From NCBI GenBank assembly GCA_964519955.1, contig CAZFLM010000055.1, forward strand, positions 1 to 46,813: a stretch of DNA of 46,813 nucleotides. Direction: 5' to 3'. Source of the stretch: CAZFLM01 sp964519955 (lineage in GTDB: Bacteria; Armatimonadota; Chthonomonadetes; Chthonomonadales; CAJBBX01). Shown here piece by piece: positions 1-7,998 of this stretch. Each line of letters opens with the position of its first letter. The first letter of the stretch is position 1. A program made the translations under genes and the position numbers. The notes under the pieces were generated by a model, which saw nothing but the letters and a program-made list of their open reading frames with translations, did not search any database and was not told the DNA's origin.

Positions 1-147
1 CGACGCCGGGCGCCTGGCGTCGCGGCCGCCCCCCCCCGCCCCCGGGCGCGGCCTCCCATTCCCCGCCCCCCGCCCGGAATGGCATGCGCGCGCCCCGAAC
101 AGCACGCCAGCCCCAGACAGGCTGCACGCCCAAGGAGACCCACACCC
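1..147. other. GC-rich intergenic stretch with three hairpins
   Basis: The window opens with a 7-bp perfect hairpin (1-7 with 16-22). A second, 6-bp stem (24-29 with 48-53) encloses a run of nine C (29-37), and a third 7-bp hairpin (56-62 with 76-82) follows. Nothing here is coding. These may be the 3' end signals of a gene to the left of the window. The ribosome binding site AAGGAG of the first gene lies at 132-137. Confidence 0.5.
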
Positions 148-1374
148 GTGACCATCGAGTACCGCGACTATGCAGCCGACCGCGACCGCGAGGCCGCGCA
201 CCGCATCTGGACGGAGGTCGGGTGGCTGGAGAAGGGCAAGGAGCAGCAGATGGACTCCTACGTCGAGGCGGGGCGCTCGCGCGTCGTGGCCATCGACGGG
301 GAGGCCGAGTGCCTGGTGAACACCATGCCCTGCGACCTGCGCTACCTCTCGGCCGAGATACCCGCGACCGGGGTTATGGGCGTGACGACCAGCCATGTGG
401 CCCGGAAGCAAGGGTTCGCCGCGAAGCTCCTCGCGCAGACCCTGGCCGCCGATGTGCGCGACGGCGCGGTGCTGGCGGTCCTCGGCATGTTCGAGCAGGG
501 CTTCTACAACCGCCTGGGCTTCGGCACGGGGACCTACGAGCACATCTACGCGTTCGACCCGGCCCACCTGCGCGCGAGGGTGCCGGCCCGTACGCCGCGC
601 CGCCTCAAGGCGTCCGACGGCAGCGCCATGCACCTCGCGCGTCTGGCCCGCATCCGCCCGCACGGGGGCCTCAATGTGCGCCCCGAAGCCGTCACCACCA
701 GCGAGTTCGGCGGCGACGAGGAGTTCGGGCTGGGCTACGCGGATGGCCCGAACGGCGAGCTGACGCACTACGTGTGGGTATCCGCGAAGGACCGCGAGCA
801 CGGGCCGTACCGGGTCCTGCCGATCTACGCAACGTGGGATCAGTTCCACGAGCTGATGGGCTTGCTGAAGAACCTCGGCGACCAGGTCCACCTCGTCTCG
901 CTCGAGGAGCCGCCGGGCATTCAGTTCCAGGACCTCATCGACCAGCCCTTCAAGCACCGGCGCGTCACGAAGCAGTCCAAGTTCGAGGCCAACTGCCGCA
1001 CGTGCGCGTACTGGCAGGTGCGCATCTGCGACTTGCCGGCGTGTCTCGGCCTGACGGACCTGGACTGCGAGCCGGTTCGTCTCAACCTGGAGATGGCCGA
1101 TCCCATCGAGCCGTTCCTGGAGGGCGAGGAGTGGCAGGGAGCCGGCGGCAGCTACGTGGTCACGCTCGGCCGGCAGTCGTCCGCGGAGCCCGGCGTCGAC
1201 CCCGGCGCACCGACGCTCCACGCTTCGGTGGGCGCCTTCTCGCGGCTGTGGCTCGGCGTCAGGAGCGCCACCGCCCTCAGCGTGACGGACGACCTGCGCG
1301 GCCCGGACGAGCTGCTGCAGCGCCTCGACCGCGCGCTGAGGCTGCCCGCGCCGGTGCTGGGGTGGGACATCTAG
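148..1374 (+). CDS. Eis-like GNAT family N-acetyltransferase
   Basis: This 408-residue protein has the size and layout of the Eis family: an N-terminal GNAT domain, a second GNAT-like middle part (about 150-290) and a C-terminal sterol-carrier-like domain (about 300-408). The acetyl-CoA pyrophosphate loop is visible as RKQGFA at residues 86-91, after the VMGVTT strand. Family members transfer acetyl groups from acetyl-CoA to amines, including aminoglycosides in Mycobacterium; the substrate here is unknown. I chose the GTG at 148 because AAGGAG (132-137) lies 10 bases upstream; an ATG at 79 opens the same frame but has no ribosome binding site and precedes GC-rich non-coding sequence. The C-terminal part has four closely spaced cysteines (NCRTC near residue 289 and ICD..AC near 300-306). 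The gene stands alone and is followed by a repeat array. Confidence 0.8.
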   Translation: MTIEYRDYAADRDREAAHRIWTEVGWLEKGKEQQMDSYVEAGRSRVVAIDGEAECLVNTMPCDLRYLSAEIPATGVMGVTTSHVARKQGFAAKLLAQTLAADVRDGAVLAVLGMFEQGFYNRLGFGTGTYEHIYAFDPAHLRARVPARTPRRLKASDGSAMHLARLARIRPHGGLNVRPEAVTTSEFGGDEEFGLGYADGPNGELTHYVWVSAKDREHGPYRVLPIYATWDQFHELMGLLKNLGDQVHLVSLEEPPGIQFQDLIDQPFKHRRVTKQSKFEANCRTCAYWQVRICDLPACLGLTDLDCEPVRLNLEMADPIEPFLEGEEWQGAGGSYVVTLGRQSSAEPGVDPGAPTLHASVGAFSRLWLGVRSATALSVTDDLRGPDELLQRLDRALRLPAPVLGWDI

Positions 1375-1390
1375 CACCCAGCGTCGCGGT

Positions 1391-1720
1391 GGAGGGTGGC
1401 GCTGGACGGGCACGGAGGCCCATCCCACCACGGCGCTCGTGCGTTACGAAGGCTAGCCCCCAGCCTCGCGCTGGAGGGTGGCGCTGGACGGGCACGGAGG
1501 CCCATCCCACCACGGCGCTCGCGCGTTGCGAAGGCTGGCGCCCGGCGTCGCGGTGGAGGGTGGCGCTGGACGGGCACGGAGGCCCATCCCACCACGGCGC
1601 TCGTGCGTTACGAAGGCTAGCCCCCAGCCTCGCGCTGGAGGGTGGCGCTGGACGGGCACGGAGGCCCATCCCACCACGGCGCTCGCGCGTTGCGAAGGCT
1701 GGCGCCCGGCGTCGCGGCTG
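1391..1720. repeat. Four-copy 82-bp tandem repeat built from an alternating 164-bp unit
   Basis: The string GGAGGGTGGCGCTGGACGGG starts at 1391, 1473, 1555 and 1637, so the period is exactly 82 bp. The linkers alternate between two forms (GCGTTACGAAGGCTAGCCCC and GCGTTGCGAAGGCTGGCGCC), so the true unit is a duplicated 164-bp A/B pair. The core of each copy, GGACGGGCACGGAGGCCC followed by ATCCCACCACGGCGC, is a member of the dispersed repeat family found 3' of genes throughout this window. Open frames through the array are artefacts of a period that is not a multiple of three. Confidence 0.95.
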
Positions 1721-1732
1721 ACACGAAGAAGC

Positions 1733-1767
1733 GGGGCTCCCGGACCAGGAACGGTCGAGGGAGCCCC
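1733..1767 (-). terminator. Probable intrinsic terminator of the sulfatase gene
   Basis: A perfect 9-bp stem, GGGGCTCCC (1733-1741) with GGGAGCCCC (1759-1767), lies about 20 bases past the sulfatase stop. Read on the minus strand it is followed by a pyrimidine-rich GCTTCTTCGTGT rather than a pure T tract. Confidence 0.55.
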
Positions 1768-1786
1768 GTGAGCGTCTATGCCTCCG

Positions 1787-3202
1787 TCAGTCGCCCACCT
1801 GGGGCGCCGTCGGGGCGGTCGGTCTGGCCGGTTGCCCGGGGGTCATACCGGGCCCCCACTTGCGGACACCGCGCCCATCCTTGGTCGCCTGCGTCTCGGA
1901 GCAGAGCCAGGCCCACATCTGCCGGCCCATGCGCCACGCCGAGCGCGGGTAGTCGGCCCAGACGGATCGCCGCTCCGCCGGGTCACGCACCACGTCGTAC
2001 AACTCGGGCGGGGTCTCCCCCGTCACGATGAGCTTCAAATCCCCGCGCATCGCGGCAACCTGGTGGAAGCCCTCGGAGCGGTACTCCCAGTACACGGTGC
2101 GATCCGGCGTCCGCCGCTGTCCCCGCCAGACGTCGAGCAGGTTCAGGCCGTCCACCTTCCATGCGGCATCCGGCGTCCCCCCGGCTGCGGCCAGGAGGGT
2201 CGGCATGATATCGATGCCATGCACCAACTGGCTCGACACCGTCGAGGAGGGAACGTGCCCCGGCCATCGCACGATGCCCGGAACGCGAATGCACCCCTCC
2301 CACAGGTTGCGCTTCTGCCCGCGGAACGGCGCGTTGCTGTCATGGAACGCGGACGCCCCGCGGTTCCCCATCTCGAAGCTGGCGCCCTGGTCGCTCGTGA
2401 ACACGACGATCGTGTTCCGCGCGAGCCCGGACGATCTCAGCGCCCCCATGACCCGGCCGACCTCGGCGTCGAGGCGGGTGACCATGGCGGCGTACGTCGC
2501 GTTGTACGGGTGCAACCGGTCACGCTCCGTGAACCTCCCACGGAACTTCGCGATGTCCGATTGCGGCGCATCGATGTTGAAGTGTGTCGCCGTGAACGCC
2601 AGATAGAGGAAGAACGGGCTGCGTCGCGGGCGACGGATGAACTCGACGGCATGATCGGCGAAGATGGTATCTGCGTATCCGGATGATGGCTTGATCGTCC
2701 GACCGAACCACAGCTCCTTGGGGAACTTCTGCCAGGCGGCTGTGGCGCTCCTGAAACCGATGAACTCGTCGAACCCCAGGTCTTGAGGATGAACCGGAAA
2801 TGCCCTGCCCGCTCGAGGCGTGCCGCTGTGCCACTTGCCGTACATCGCGGTCGAGTAGCCTCGCGCCCTCAGGGCCTGCGCCAGCGTCACCTCCGTCGAT
2901 GGAAGGTCGGCGCTATTGGAGCTGACCCCATCGTGCACCGTGTACTTCCCGGTCAGAAGCGAAGCCCGGCTCGCGCAGCAAACGGCCGCTGCGCAGTACC
3001 AGCGGCAGAACCGCGTGCCCTGCATCGCCAGCCGGTCGATGTTCGGAGTCTGCCATGACCTCCGACCGTAGCATCCCACGTCCCCGTAACCCAGGTCGTC
3101 GCACAGTATCAGGACAATGTTGGGCGGTCTGTCTGCCCTGGCAGCCGCCGCGGACATCGCGGCCAGTGCGGCGACGGCGGCTGATGTCTTGCCGATGTGC
3201 AC
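1787..3202 (-). CDS. Secreted Cys-type sulfatase (arylsulfatase family)
   Basis: This 471-residue protein has a signal peptide (about 1-23, ending ARA) and the alkaline-phosphatase-fold sulfatase core. The metal-binding DD pair is at residues 35-36 (ILCDDLGYGD). The formylglycine motif C-x-A-S-R lies at 75-79 (CCASRASLLTG), so Cys75 would be oxidised to formylglycine by FGE or an anaerobic maturase; neither is in this window. The conserved YGKWH and FTSDQG strings are also present. It should remove sulfate esters, probably from sulfated glycans, outside the cytoplasm. The start is GTG at 3202 with AGGAGG at 3207-3212 only 4 bases upstream; the longer frame to 3424 is unlikely because the signal peptide would become internal. 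It diverges from smpB and fits the glycan-degradation theme of the accessory region. Confidence 0.88.
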   Translation of the reverse strand: MHIGKTSAAVAALAAMSAAAARADRPPNIVLILCDDLGYGDVGCYGRRSWQTPNIDRLAMQGTRFCRWYCAAAVCCASRASLLTGKYTVHDGVSSNSADLPSTEVTLAQALRARGYSTAMYGKWHSGTPRAGRAFPVHPQDLGFDEFIGFRSATAAWQKFPKELWFGRTIKPSSGYADTIFADHAVEFIRRPRRSPFFLYLAFTATHFNIDAPQSDIAKFRGRFTERDRLHPYNATYAAMVTRLDAEVGRVMGALRSSGLARNTIVVFTSDQGASFEMGNRGASAFHDSNAPFRGQKRNLWEGCIRVPGIVRWPGHVPSSTVSSQLVHGIDIMPTLLAAAGGTPDAAWKVDGLNLLDVWRGQRRTPDRTVYWEYRSEGFHQVAAMRGDLKLIVTGETPPELYDVVRDPAERRSVWADYPRSAWRMGRQMWAWLCSETQATKDGRGVRKWGPGMTPGQPARPTAPTAPQVGD

Positions 3203-3459
3203 ACACCCTCCTCTCCGGTTCGGCTCCCCTGTTCGCCCGGCCACGATAGCCGCAGCGATGCCCGGCCGAAGGGGCGCCGGAACCCGACAACACAATAGTG
3301 GCCAAGACTCCCACGACCTGGAGGACCTGACGCGGATCGGGTACGATCGGCGCGGCACGATGACCCCGCGCCCGCCGACCACAACCCCTGCACGCGCCAG
3401 GCAAGTCCTCCTCGTGCTCGTCACATCATACGTTAGGGAGAAGCCTTGGCTCTCCCTCC

Positions 3460-3488
3460 TTTACACGCGCGGACGGTAGAGCTATAAT
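3460..3488 (+). promoter_or_regulatory. Sigma-70 promoter of smpB, apparently leaderless
   Basis: TTTACA at 3460-3465, a 17-base spacer and a perfect TATAAT at 3483-3488. The smpB ATG is at 3498, so transcription would begin within about 4 bases of the start codon. No Shine-Dalgarno sequence is present before the ATG. Confidence 0.8.
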
Positions 3489-3497
3489 CCACACGTC

Positions 3498-3989
3498 ATG
3501 AAACAGAAGCCACCGCAGACAACCGAACGCGACCCCAACGCGAAGAAGATCGTCGTCGTGAACCGGAAGGCGCGGCACGAGTACTCCATCATGGAGGTAT
3601 TCGATGCCGGCCTCTCGCTTGTCGGCACGGAAGTGAAGTCCATTCGCAACGGCCGCGCCAACATCCAGGACGCCTTCGCCAAGATCGAATCCGGCGAGGT
3701 ATGGGTCCACAACCTGCACATCAGCCCCTACGACCATGGAACGCGCTGGAACGTCGACCCGCGCCGAGCCCGCAAGCTGCTGCTCCACCGCCACGAGATC
3801 CACCTGATCCGCACGCGCCTGGAGCAGAAGGGGCTCACCCTCATACCGCTCTCTCTGTACTTCCAGAGAGGGTTCGCGAAGCTGGAGTTGGGGCTGGGCA
3901 AGGGCAAGAAGCTCTACGACAAGCGCGAGGACATCGCCAACCGCGACGTGGAGCGCGAAGCCCGCCGCGAACTCGCCGCCGCCGAGTAG
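3498..3989 (+). CDS. smpB: SsrA-binding protein SmpB
   Basis: SmpB binds tmRNA and carries it to stalled ribosomes for trans-translation. The 163 residues carry the family signatures in order: VVNRKARHEYSI near residue 20, GTEVKSIRNGRANIQDAF near 45-63, the NLHISPYD string near 72-79, the RARKLLLHRHEI block, and the basic GKKLYDKREDI tail near 135-145. The length is normal for the family, with a slightly long C-terminus (REARRELAAAE). The promoter -10 box ends 9 bases before the ATG and there is no ribosome binding site, so the mRNA is probably leaderless. The gene for tmRNA itself is not seen here. A membrane protein gene follows after 42 bases. Confidence 0.96.
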   Translation: MKQKPPQTTERDPNAKKIVVVNRKARHEYSIMEVFDAGLSLVGTEVKSIRNGRANIQDAFAKIESGEVWVHNLHISPYDHGTRWNVDPRRARKLLLHRHEIHLIRTRLEQKGLTLIPLSLYFQRGFAKLELGLGKGKKLYDKREDIANRDVEREARRELAAAE

Positions 3990-4031
3990 CCGCCCGCCCC
4001 GCAGACCGCCGATGGACGTGGAGGATCGCAC

Positions 4032-4856
4032 ATGCTGAGTGCTGAAGCGGCTGGAGGTACCGGCGGCGCCTTTATCAATGTCGGCCTTGCCGTGATGTGC
4101 CTCATCGCGGCGTCGTACCCGGTGTGGCGGCTCATCGGGTGGTGGATCGACGGCGGGGCGGAGCCCCTGGCCGCGATGCTGAGCATCTGCCTCTACATGA
4201 TGCTCGTCGTGGCGGCCATGGTCGCCCCGATGGGCATCGGCCTGATCATCTTCGGGGTCATCGTGGTCTCGGCCATCGTGGCGCCGTTCATCGGGCAGGC
4301 CGCCGAAAACGTGGGGAACCAGCGCATCGAGGATGAGCACCTCGCCGCGTACGTGCAGGCCCTCGAAGCCGACCCCATGGACCCCGTGGCGCGCATCGCC
4401 CTCGCCGAAGCCCTCTACAAGCGCGGCGAGGCGGCCCAGGCCGTCGAGCACATGACGTGGACCCTGGAGCACTTCCCGCGCCTCAGCACGCGCATCAAGC
4501 CCCAGCTCGACGCCTGGAATCGGGACATCGCGCGCGGCGACACGATGCCGTGGGTCTTCTGCCACATCTGCCACGCCGAGAACGTGGCGGGCGCCGAGAA
4601 GTGCATCTCCTGCGGCGCCGCGTTCGGCACGCGGAGCGGCGTCCGGCAGCGCATCCGCATCGAGGGCGGGCCGAAGGTGGTCATCCGCGGCTGGATCGTC
4701 ACCGCCAGCACCCTGTGCGTGATCCTCTTCTCGCTGCTCTTCCTGCCCATCATCGTCTCCGGCCCGATCATCCTCGGGGCTCTGATCGTCGGCGCGTTCC
4801 TCTTCCTGCGCTGGGTCGGCGGCGACATGGGCGTGGTCGAGACGGGCAAGCCGTAA
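4032..4856 (+). CDS. Membrane protein with TPR-like segment and cytosolic zinc ribbon
   Basis: I do not recognise a named family. The 274 residues contain a hydrophobic segment at about 14-34, two more at about 47-88, a helical, soluble TPR-like stretch (about 101-160, with ALAEALYKRGEAAQAVEH), a CxxC...CxxC zinc ribbon (Cys177, 180, 191 and 194) and two C-terminal transmembrane segments (about 219-261). The ribbon resembles those that bind RNA or proteins on the cytosolic face. The start is supported by GGAGG at 4020-4024, 7 bases before the ATG. It lies 42 bases after smpB on the same strand and may be co-transcribed, but a functional link to ribosome rescue is only a guess. Confidence 0.75.
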   Translation: MLSAEAAGGTGGAFINVGLAVMCLIAASYPVWRLIGWWIDGGAEPLAAMLSICLYMMLVVAAMVAPMGIGLIIFGVIVVSAIVAPFIGQAAENVGNQRIEDEHLAAYVQALEADPMDPVARIALAEALYKRGEAAQAVEHMTWTLEHFPRLSTRIKPQLDAWNRDIARGDTMPWVFCHICHAENVAGAEKCISCGAAFGTRSGVRQRIRIEGGPKVVIRGWIVTASTLCVILFSLLFLPIIVSGPIILGALIVGAFLFLRWVGGDMGVVETGKP

Positions 4857-4881
4857 CCCGCGGACGATCGGCGAGGCATCC

Positions 4882-4907
4882 GGAGGGTGGCGCTCCGTCG
4901 CCGCCGC
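4882..4907 (+). repeat. Short copy of the 3' dispersed repeat (GGAGGGTGGCGCT type)
   Basis: GGAGGGTGGCGCTCCGTCGC begins 25 bases after the membrane-protein stop. The same string recurs at 10674, and its first 13 bases match the start of each unit of the 1391-1720 array. It can fold as GGCG/CGCC around CTCCGT. Confidence 0.75.
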
Positions 4908-4953
4908 GCCCCGCCTCACACCGAGTGCGCACTCGCGCAGGAGGCTAGCCGCC

Positions 4954-5757
4954 ATGCAGTTCGTCTTCTTCACGAAGGCCCTGCGCGAGTACGGCATCGA
5001 CCAGGTGATCGATGCCCTGAAGCGCATCGGAGCGGACGGCGCCGACCTCGCCGTGCGTCCGGGCTACCCGGTCACCCCCGAGAACGCCCCGGCGGAGCTG
5101 CCCAAGGCGGCCGAGCGCCTCCGCGACGCCGGCCTGACCGTACCGATGATCTCGCTCCCCACCGAGCCCACCGACCCCATGAAGGCCGAGCCCATCTTCG
5201 CCGCCTGCCGCGAGGCCCGCATCCCGAACATCAAGCTCGGCTACTGGCCCTTCCGGGACGGGCCGTACTGGGCGCAAGTCGACGCCGCGCGCAAGGACCT
5301 CGATGCCCTCGAGGCGCTGGCGATGCGCTTCAAGGTGAAGGTCTGCCTCCACACGCACAGCGGCCGCTACCTGGGCCTGAACACCAGCGCCGTCATGCAC
5401 CTCGTGCGCGATCGGCACCCGCAGCACGTGGGCGTCTACATCGACGCGGGCCACCTGGCCGTCTGCGGCGAGCCCCTGCCGATGGCCGTCGCGATCGCCG
5501 CCAAGTACCTGTCGCTAGTCGCGGTGAAGGACGTGAGGTGGGATCGCCCCTCGCCGGACAAGCCCTGGACCACCACGTTCCTCCCGGTCGGTCAGGGCAT
5601 CGTCGACTGGCCCGCGCTCATGGCCGCGCTCAAGGCGAGCGGCTACGCCGGCGCCATCAGCTTCCACAGCGAGTTCGCGGCGCCGTCGACCGAGGCTCTC
5701 CTCGACCAAACGAAGGCGGACATCGCCTTCCTCCGCTCCCTCGCCGCGAAGGGCTGA
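4954..5757 (+). CDS. Sugar phosphate isomerase/epimerase family protein
   Basis: A 267-residue TIM-barrel protein of the xylose-isomerase-like / AP-endonuclease 2 fold. Expected metal-site strands are visible: VCLHTHSGRYLG (131-141, His133 and His135), VGVYIDAGHL (159-168, Asp164 and His167), LVAVKDVRW (188-196) and AISFHSEF (234-241, Glu240). Members isomerise or epimerise keto-sugars, inositols or hydroxypyruvate; the substrate cannot be read from sequence. AGGAGG at 4939-4944 is 9 bases before the ATG. No signal peptide is present, so it acts in the cytoplasm, plausibly on sugars released by the secreted enzymes encoded nearby. Confidence 0.82.
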   Translation: MQFVFFTKALREYGIDQVIDALKRIGADGADLAVRPGYPVTPENAPAELPKAAERLRDAGLTVPMISLPTEPTDPMKAEPIFAACREARIPNIKLGYWPFRDGPYWAQVDAARKDLDALEALAMRFKVKVCLHTHSGRYLGLNTSAVMHLVRDRHPQHVGVYIDAGHLAVCGEPLPMAVAIAAKYLSLVAVKDVRWDRPSPDKPWTTTFLPVGQGIVDWPALMAALKASGYAGAISFHSEFAAPSTEALLDQTKADIAFLRSLAAKG

Positions 5758-5875
5758 CCACGCCGGGCCGCATCCGTACTCCTGCCGGGCACAACGAGTG
5801 CAACCGCAACCGCCCCCGCGCCGTCTATCTCACCATGGCGCGCGCATGCCGGTATCGTGGCCAGCAGCGCTCGCC

Positions 5876-5904
5876 TTGACTCCCGTGCCGATCCATCGTA
5901 TAGT
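5876..5904 (+). promoter_or_regulatory. Sigma-70 promoter of the TPR gene
   Basis: TTGACT at 5876-5881, a 17-base spacer and TATAGT at 5899-5904. Transcription would start near 5911, giving a 5' leader of about 140 bases before the ATG at 6051. Confidence 0.75.
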
Positions 5905-5979
5905 AGTGCCAATGGCCGCGCTCCGAGTACCCGGTTCGAGAGCGCGTAATACCGCAGCCGGGGCAGCAGTTGCCGCAAA

Positions 5980-6008
5980 ACGGCCCGCTGTCCGCACCGC
6001 CGGGCCGT
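5980..6008 (+). other. Hairpin in the 5' leader of the TPR gene
   Basis: ACGGCCCG (5980-5987) pairs perfectly with CGGGCCGT (6001-6008) around a 13-base loop, about 30 bases before the ribosome binding site AGGAG (6036-6040). No T tract follows, so it is not a typical terminator. It could be a leader regulatory structure. Confidence 0.45.
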
Positions 6009-6050
6009 GATGCACGTTTCGCAGGTCGTTCCGATAGGAGACCATCATCG

Positions 6051-6680
6051 ATGAGCGTGCTCGCAAATGCCCTTCGGCAAGCCGGCGTCAACGCACTCCG
6101 CGCCGGCAGGTTCGAGGAAGCAATCATCAATCTTCAGAAAGCCATTCAAGCCGACCCCAACGACTTCGAGACCTGGACCTACATGGGCGCGACACGCGCC
6201 CGCATGGGAGAGCACGACCTCTCTCGCCAGGCCTTCGGCCGCGCCGTGCAGATCAACCCCCAGAGCGCCAAGGCTCGCTACAACCTCGGCCAGGCCCACC
6301 AGATGGCGGGCGACATCGAGGCCGCACGCGTGTGCTACAACTCGGCCATCCAGCTCGCGCCGGAGTATGCCCAGGCTCAGGAGGCCCTCTCCAAGCTTCC
6401 GGAGCCGAAGCAGATGACCATGTCGGAACTGGCGGGCGGCGGAGGGAACATCCGCCTGCCCGGTGCGCACCGCGCCAACGTGGGCGACGAAGAGCTGCCC
6501 GCCCAGGCCGTTGCCCACCGCCTCACTCCGGCCGAGATCGCGCGGCTCTCCGCCCCGCAGGGCCACATCCACATGATGGGCGCCCAGGCCACCGACTACG
6601 TCGACCCCACCAAGGCAGCCGTCGTGACGGACCAGCAGGAGCAGCCTGCCGAGGAGGAGGAGGCCGCGCCGACACTCTAG
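6051..6680 (+). CDS. Tetratricopeptide repeat protein
   Basis: A 209-residue protein without signal peptide. Three consecutive 34-residue TPR units occupy about residues 6-107 (helix pairs such as AGRFEEAIINLQKAIQADPNDF and GEHDLSRQAFGRAVQINPQSA). The C-terminal half is a low-complexity tail with Gly-rich, Gln-rich and Glu-rich patches, ending QQEQPAEEEEAAPTL. It should be a protein-protein interaction scaffold; the partner is not apparent. I chose ATG 6051 because AGGAG (6036-6040) lies 10 bases upstream. It has its own strong promoter, a long leader and a strong terminator, so it is a single-gene unit. Confidence 0.85.
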   Translation: MSVLANALRQAGVNALRAGRFEEAIINLQKAIQADPNDFETWTYMGATRARMGEHDLSRQAFGRAVQINPQSAKARYNLGQAHQMAGDIEAARVCYNSAIQLAPEYAQAQEALSKLPEPKQMTMSELAGGGGNIRLPGAHRANVGDEELPAQAVAHRLTPAEIARLSAPQGHIHMMGAQATDYVDPTKAAVVTDQQEQPAEEEEAAPTL

Positions 6681-6701
6681 GCGGCGCGGTGGTTCGGTCA
6701 T

Positions 6702-6739
6702 GAAAGAGGGGGGCGCTCGCGAGAGCGCCCCCCTCTTTC
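6702..6739. terminator. Strong 17-bp hairpin, bidirectional terminator
   Basis: A perfect 17-bp stem (6702-6718 with 6723-6739) is closed by a GCGA tetraloop of the GNRA type. It sits between the ends of two convergent genes (TPR stop at 6680, beta-propeller stop at 6804). The base of the stem supplies AAAG/CTTT, so it can work in both directions. Confidence 0.85.
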
Positions 6740-6757
6740 CACACTGCAACCGGCCCC

Positions 6758-6803
6758 GGTGGGACGAGCTTGCCGCCCCAGCCCACCGCGGCGCTCGCGC
6801 TGG
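6758..6803 (+). repeat. Diverged copy of the 3' dispersed repeat
   Basis: GGTGGGACGAGCTTGCC, then CAGCCCACCGCGGCGCTCGC, resembles the consensus core (GGACGGGC, then CCCATCCCACCACGGCGCTC). It has the same orientation as the TPR gene upstream. Confidence 0.6.
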
Positions 6804-7733
6804 TTAGTCGAGCGCGAGGAACTCCAGCGAGCGGCCTTTGTCATCGGCGCCGGTCGTCGTCAGGATGAAGAGCCCCGCCTTCTTGCTGCCCTTCGGGTCC
6901 AGGCCGTACGCCAGGTCGAGCACCTTGCCCGTGATCTTCGCGCTCTTCCACACCGGCTTCATGTCGCCGCTGCTCGAGAGGGCGTCGATGCCGACCGCGA
7001 TGATGTTGGTCTCGGTCGCGGTGACCCACGGAGAGACACCGTACAGCTTGCCGTCCTCGCGCGCGTCGAGCATCATCATGACGCCGCTCTTGGTGGCCTC
7101 GTCGGGGATCATGAGCATCGCGAAGGCCTCCTTCGACGGGTGCGCCACCACCACGCGGTACACGCCCGCGCCGTCGGTGGGCAGCACCAACTGGTTGCCC
7201 TCGGTCATCGGCTGGGCCGCGTCCAGGTTCACCCCGTAGCTGCCCGGCTCGTTGGCGCCGTCGAACTCGAACACGGTCTCGCTGCCGTCCGCGAACTTGA
7301 CCTGCCCGGTGACCGCGTAGAGCTGCGTCGCCGCCTTCGTCGCGTACTTGTCGCCGTCCTTGTAGATGAGCGAGCCCGGCACCGCGATGATCGCAGGCTT
7401 GCCCTTCGCAAACTTGCCGACCACCATGTTCTTGATGGCCGTGCCCTTCAGCTCAACCTTGGTCTCGGGCTTCAGTTCCTTCTCGACGAGAGCGTAGATG
7501 GACACCGCGGCGCCATCCAGCGTCACCAGCCGGGGCGTCTTGTCGCCCGCCACGTCGCCGATGCCCACGCGGGTCACCGTGCCCGGCAGGTCCATCTTCC
7601 AGACCGACACGAATGCGGGCGGCCCGGTCTTCTTCGCCGGGGCCTGGTCGCCCTGAGCCACACTGGACGGCGCGGCACACGCCAGGCCGGCGCCCACGAA
7701 CAGGGCAGTCTTCGCAAGCAGCATAGATCTCAT
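6804..7733 (-). CDS. Secreted beta-propeller-like protein (FG-GAP/VCBS-like repeat)
   Basis: The 309-residue protein begins with a signal peptide (about 1-27, ending SSVAQ). The mature part starts with an FG-GAP/VCBS-like repeat (VGIGDVAGDKTPRLVTLDG, 56-74) followed by further blade-like beta strands (MVVGKFAKGKPAIIAVPG and IIAVGIDAL), so an extracytoplasmic beta-propeller is the best reading. No catalytic motif is visible. The start at 7733 is backed by GGAGGAG at 7739-7745. It diverges from the large HEXXH protein gene at 7999 and may share a control region with it. Confidence 0.65.
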   Translation of the reverse strand: MRSMLLAKTALFVGAGLACAAPSSVAQGDQAPAKKTGPPAFVSVWKMDLPGTVTRVGIGDVAGDKTPRLVTLDGAAVSIYALVEKELKPETKVELKGTAIKNMVVGKFAKGKPAIIAVPGSLIYKDGDKYATKAATQLYAVTGQVKFADGSETVFEFDGANEPGSYGVNLDAAQPMTEGNQLVLPTDGAGVYRVVVAHPSKEAFAMLMIPDEATKSGVMMMLDAREDGKLYGVSPWVTATETNIIAVGIDALSSSGDMKPVWKSAKITGKVLDLAYGLDPKGSKKAGLFILTTTGADDKGRSLEFLALD

Positions 7734-7998
7734 CCGGTCTCCTCCGTCGTATGTCGTGGTGGCCGTTCGATGCGGCCACGAACTGCCAGGAGCAACCCGC
7801 CGGAGCCGTCCGCGGAATCCGCCGGGCGCTGAGCGCCGCACTGAGGCATCCTGGCTCGCCATTCGCTCTATCCCCCGCCGACTCCTGCATCGCGCACGGT
7901 GCGCACCGCAGAGCACAGGAATCGCCCTCCACCGCGGCGAAGCAGACCGCAGGCCCTGCCACGCCGAACGCACCCCGGCGAGGCCCAGGAGGCTGCCC
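7734..7998. promoter_or_regulatory. Divergent intergenic region with a 7-bp inverted repeat
   Basis: This 265-base region separates two divergent secreted-protein genes. GTGGCCG (7759-7765) and CGGCCAC (7773-7779) form a perfect inverted repeat with a 7-base centre, 26 bases upstream of the leftward start; it could be an operator. I could not identify convincing -10/-35 pairs. Confidence 0.4.

Noticed and set aside
1391..1720. CRISPR array
   Set aside because: The spacers would be repeats themselves (two alternating linkers), and no cas gene is near.
1277..1721. Several overlapping open frames through the 82-bp array
   Set aside because: They are translations of tandem repeats with repeated RARPAPPS-type peptides, without start signals.
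3426..5027. 533-residue open frame on the minus strand
   Set aside because: Antisense to smpB and the membrane protein, both of which have clear motifs and start signals.
5911..6050. Riboswitch in the TPR gene leader
   Set aside because: Only one simple hairpin is seen and no known aptamer core; reported as a hairpin only.
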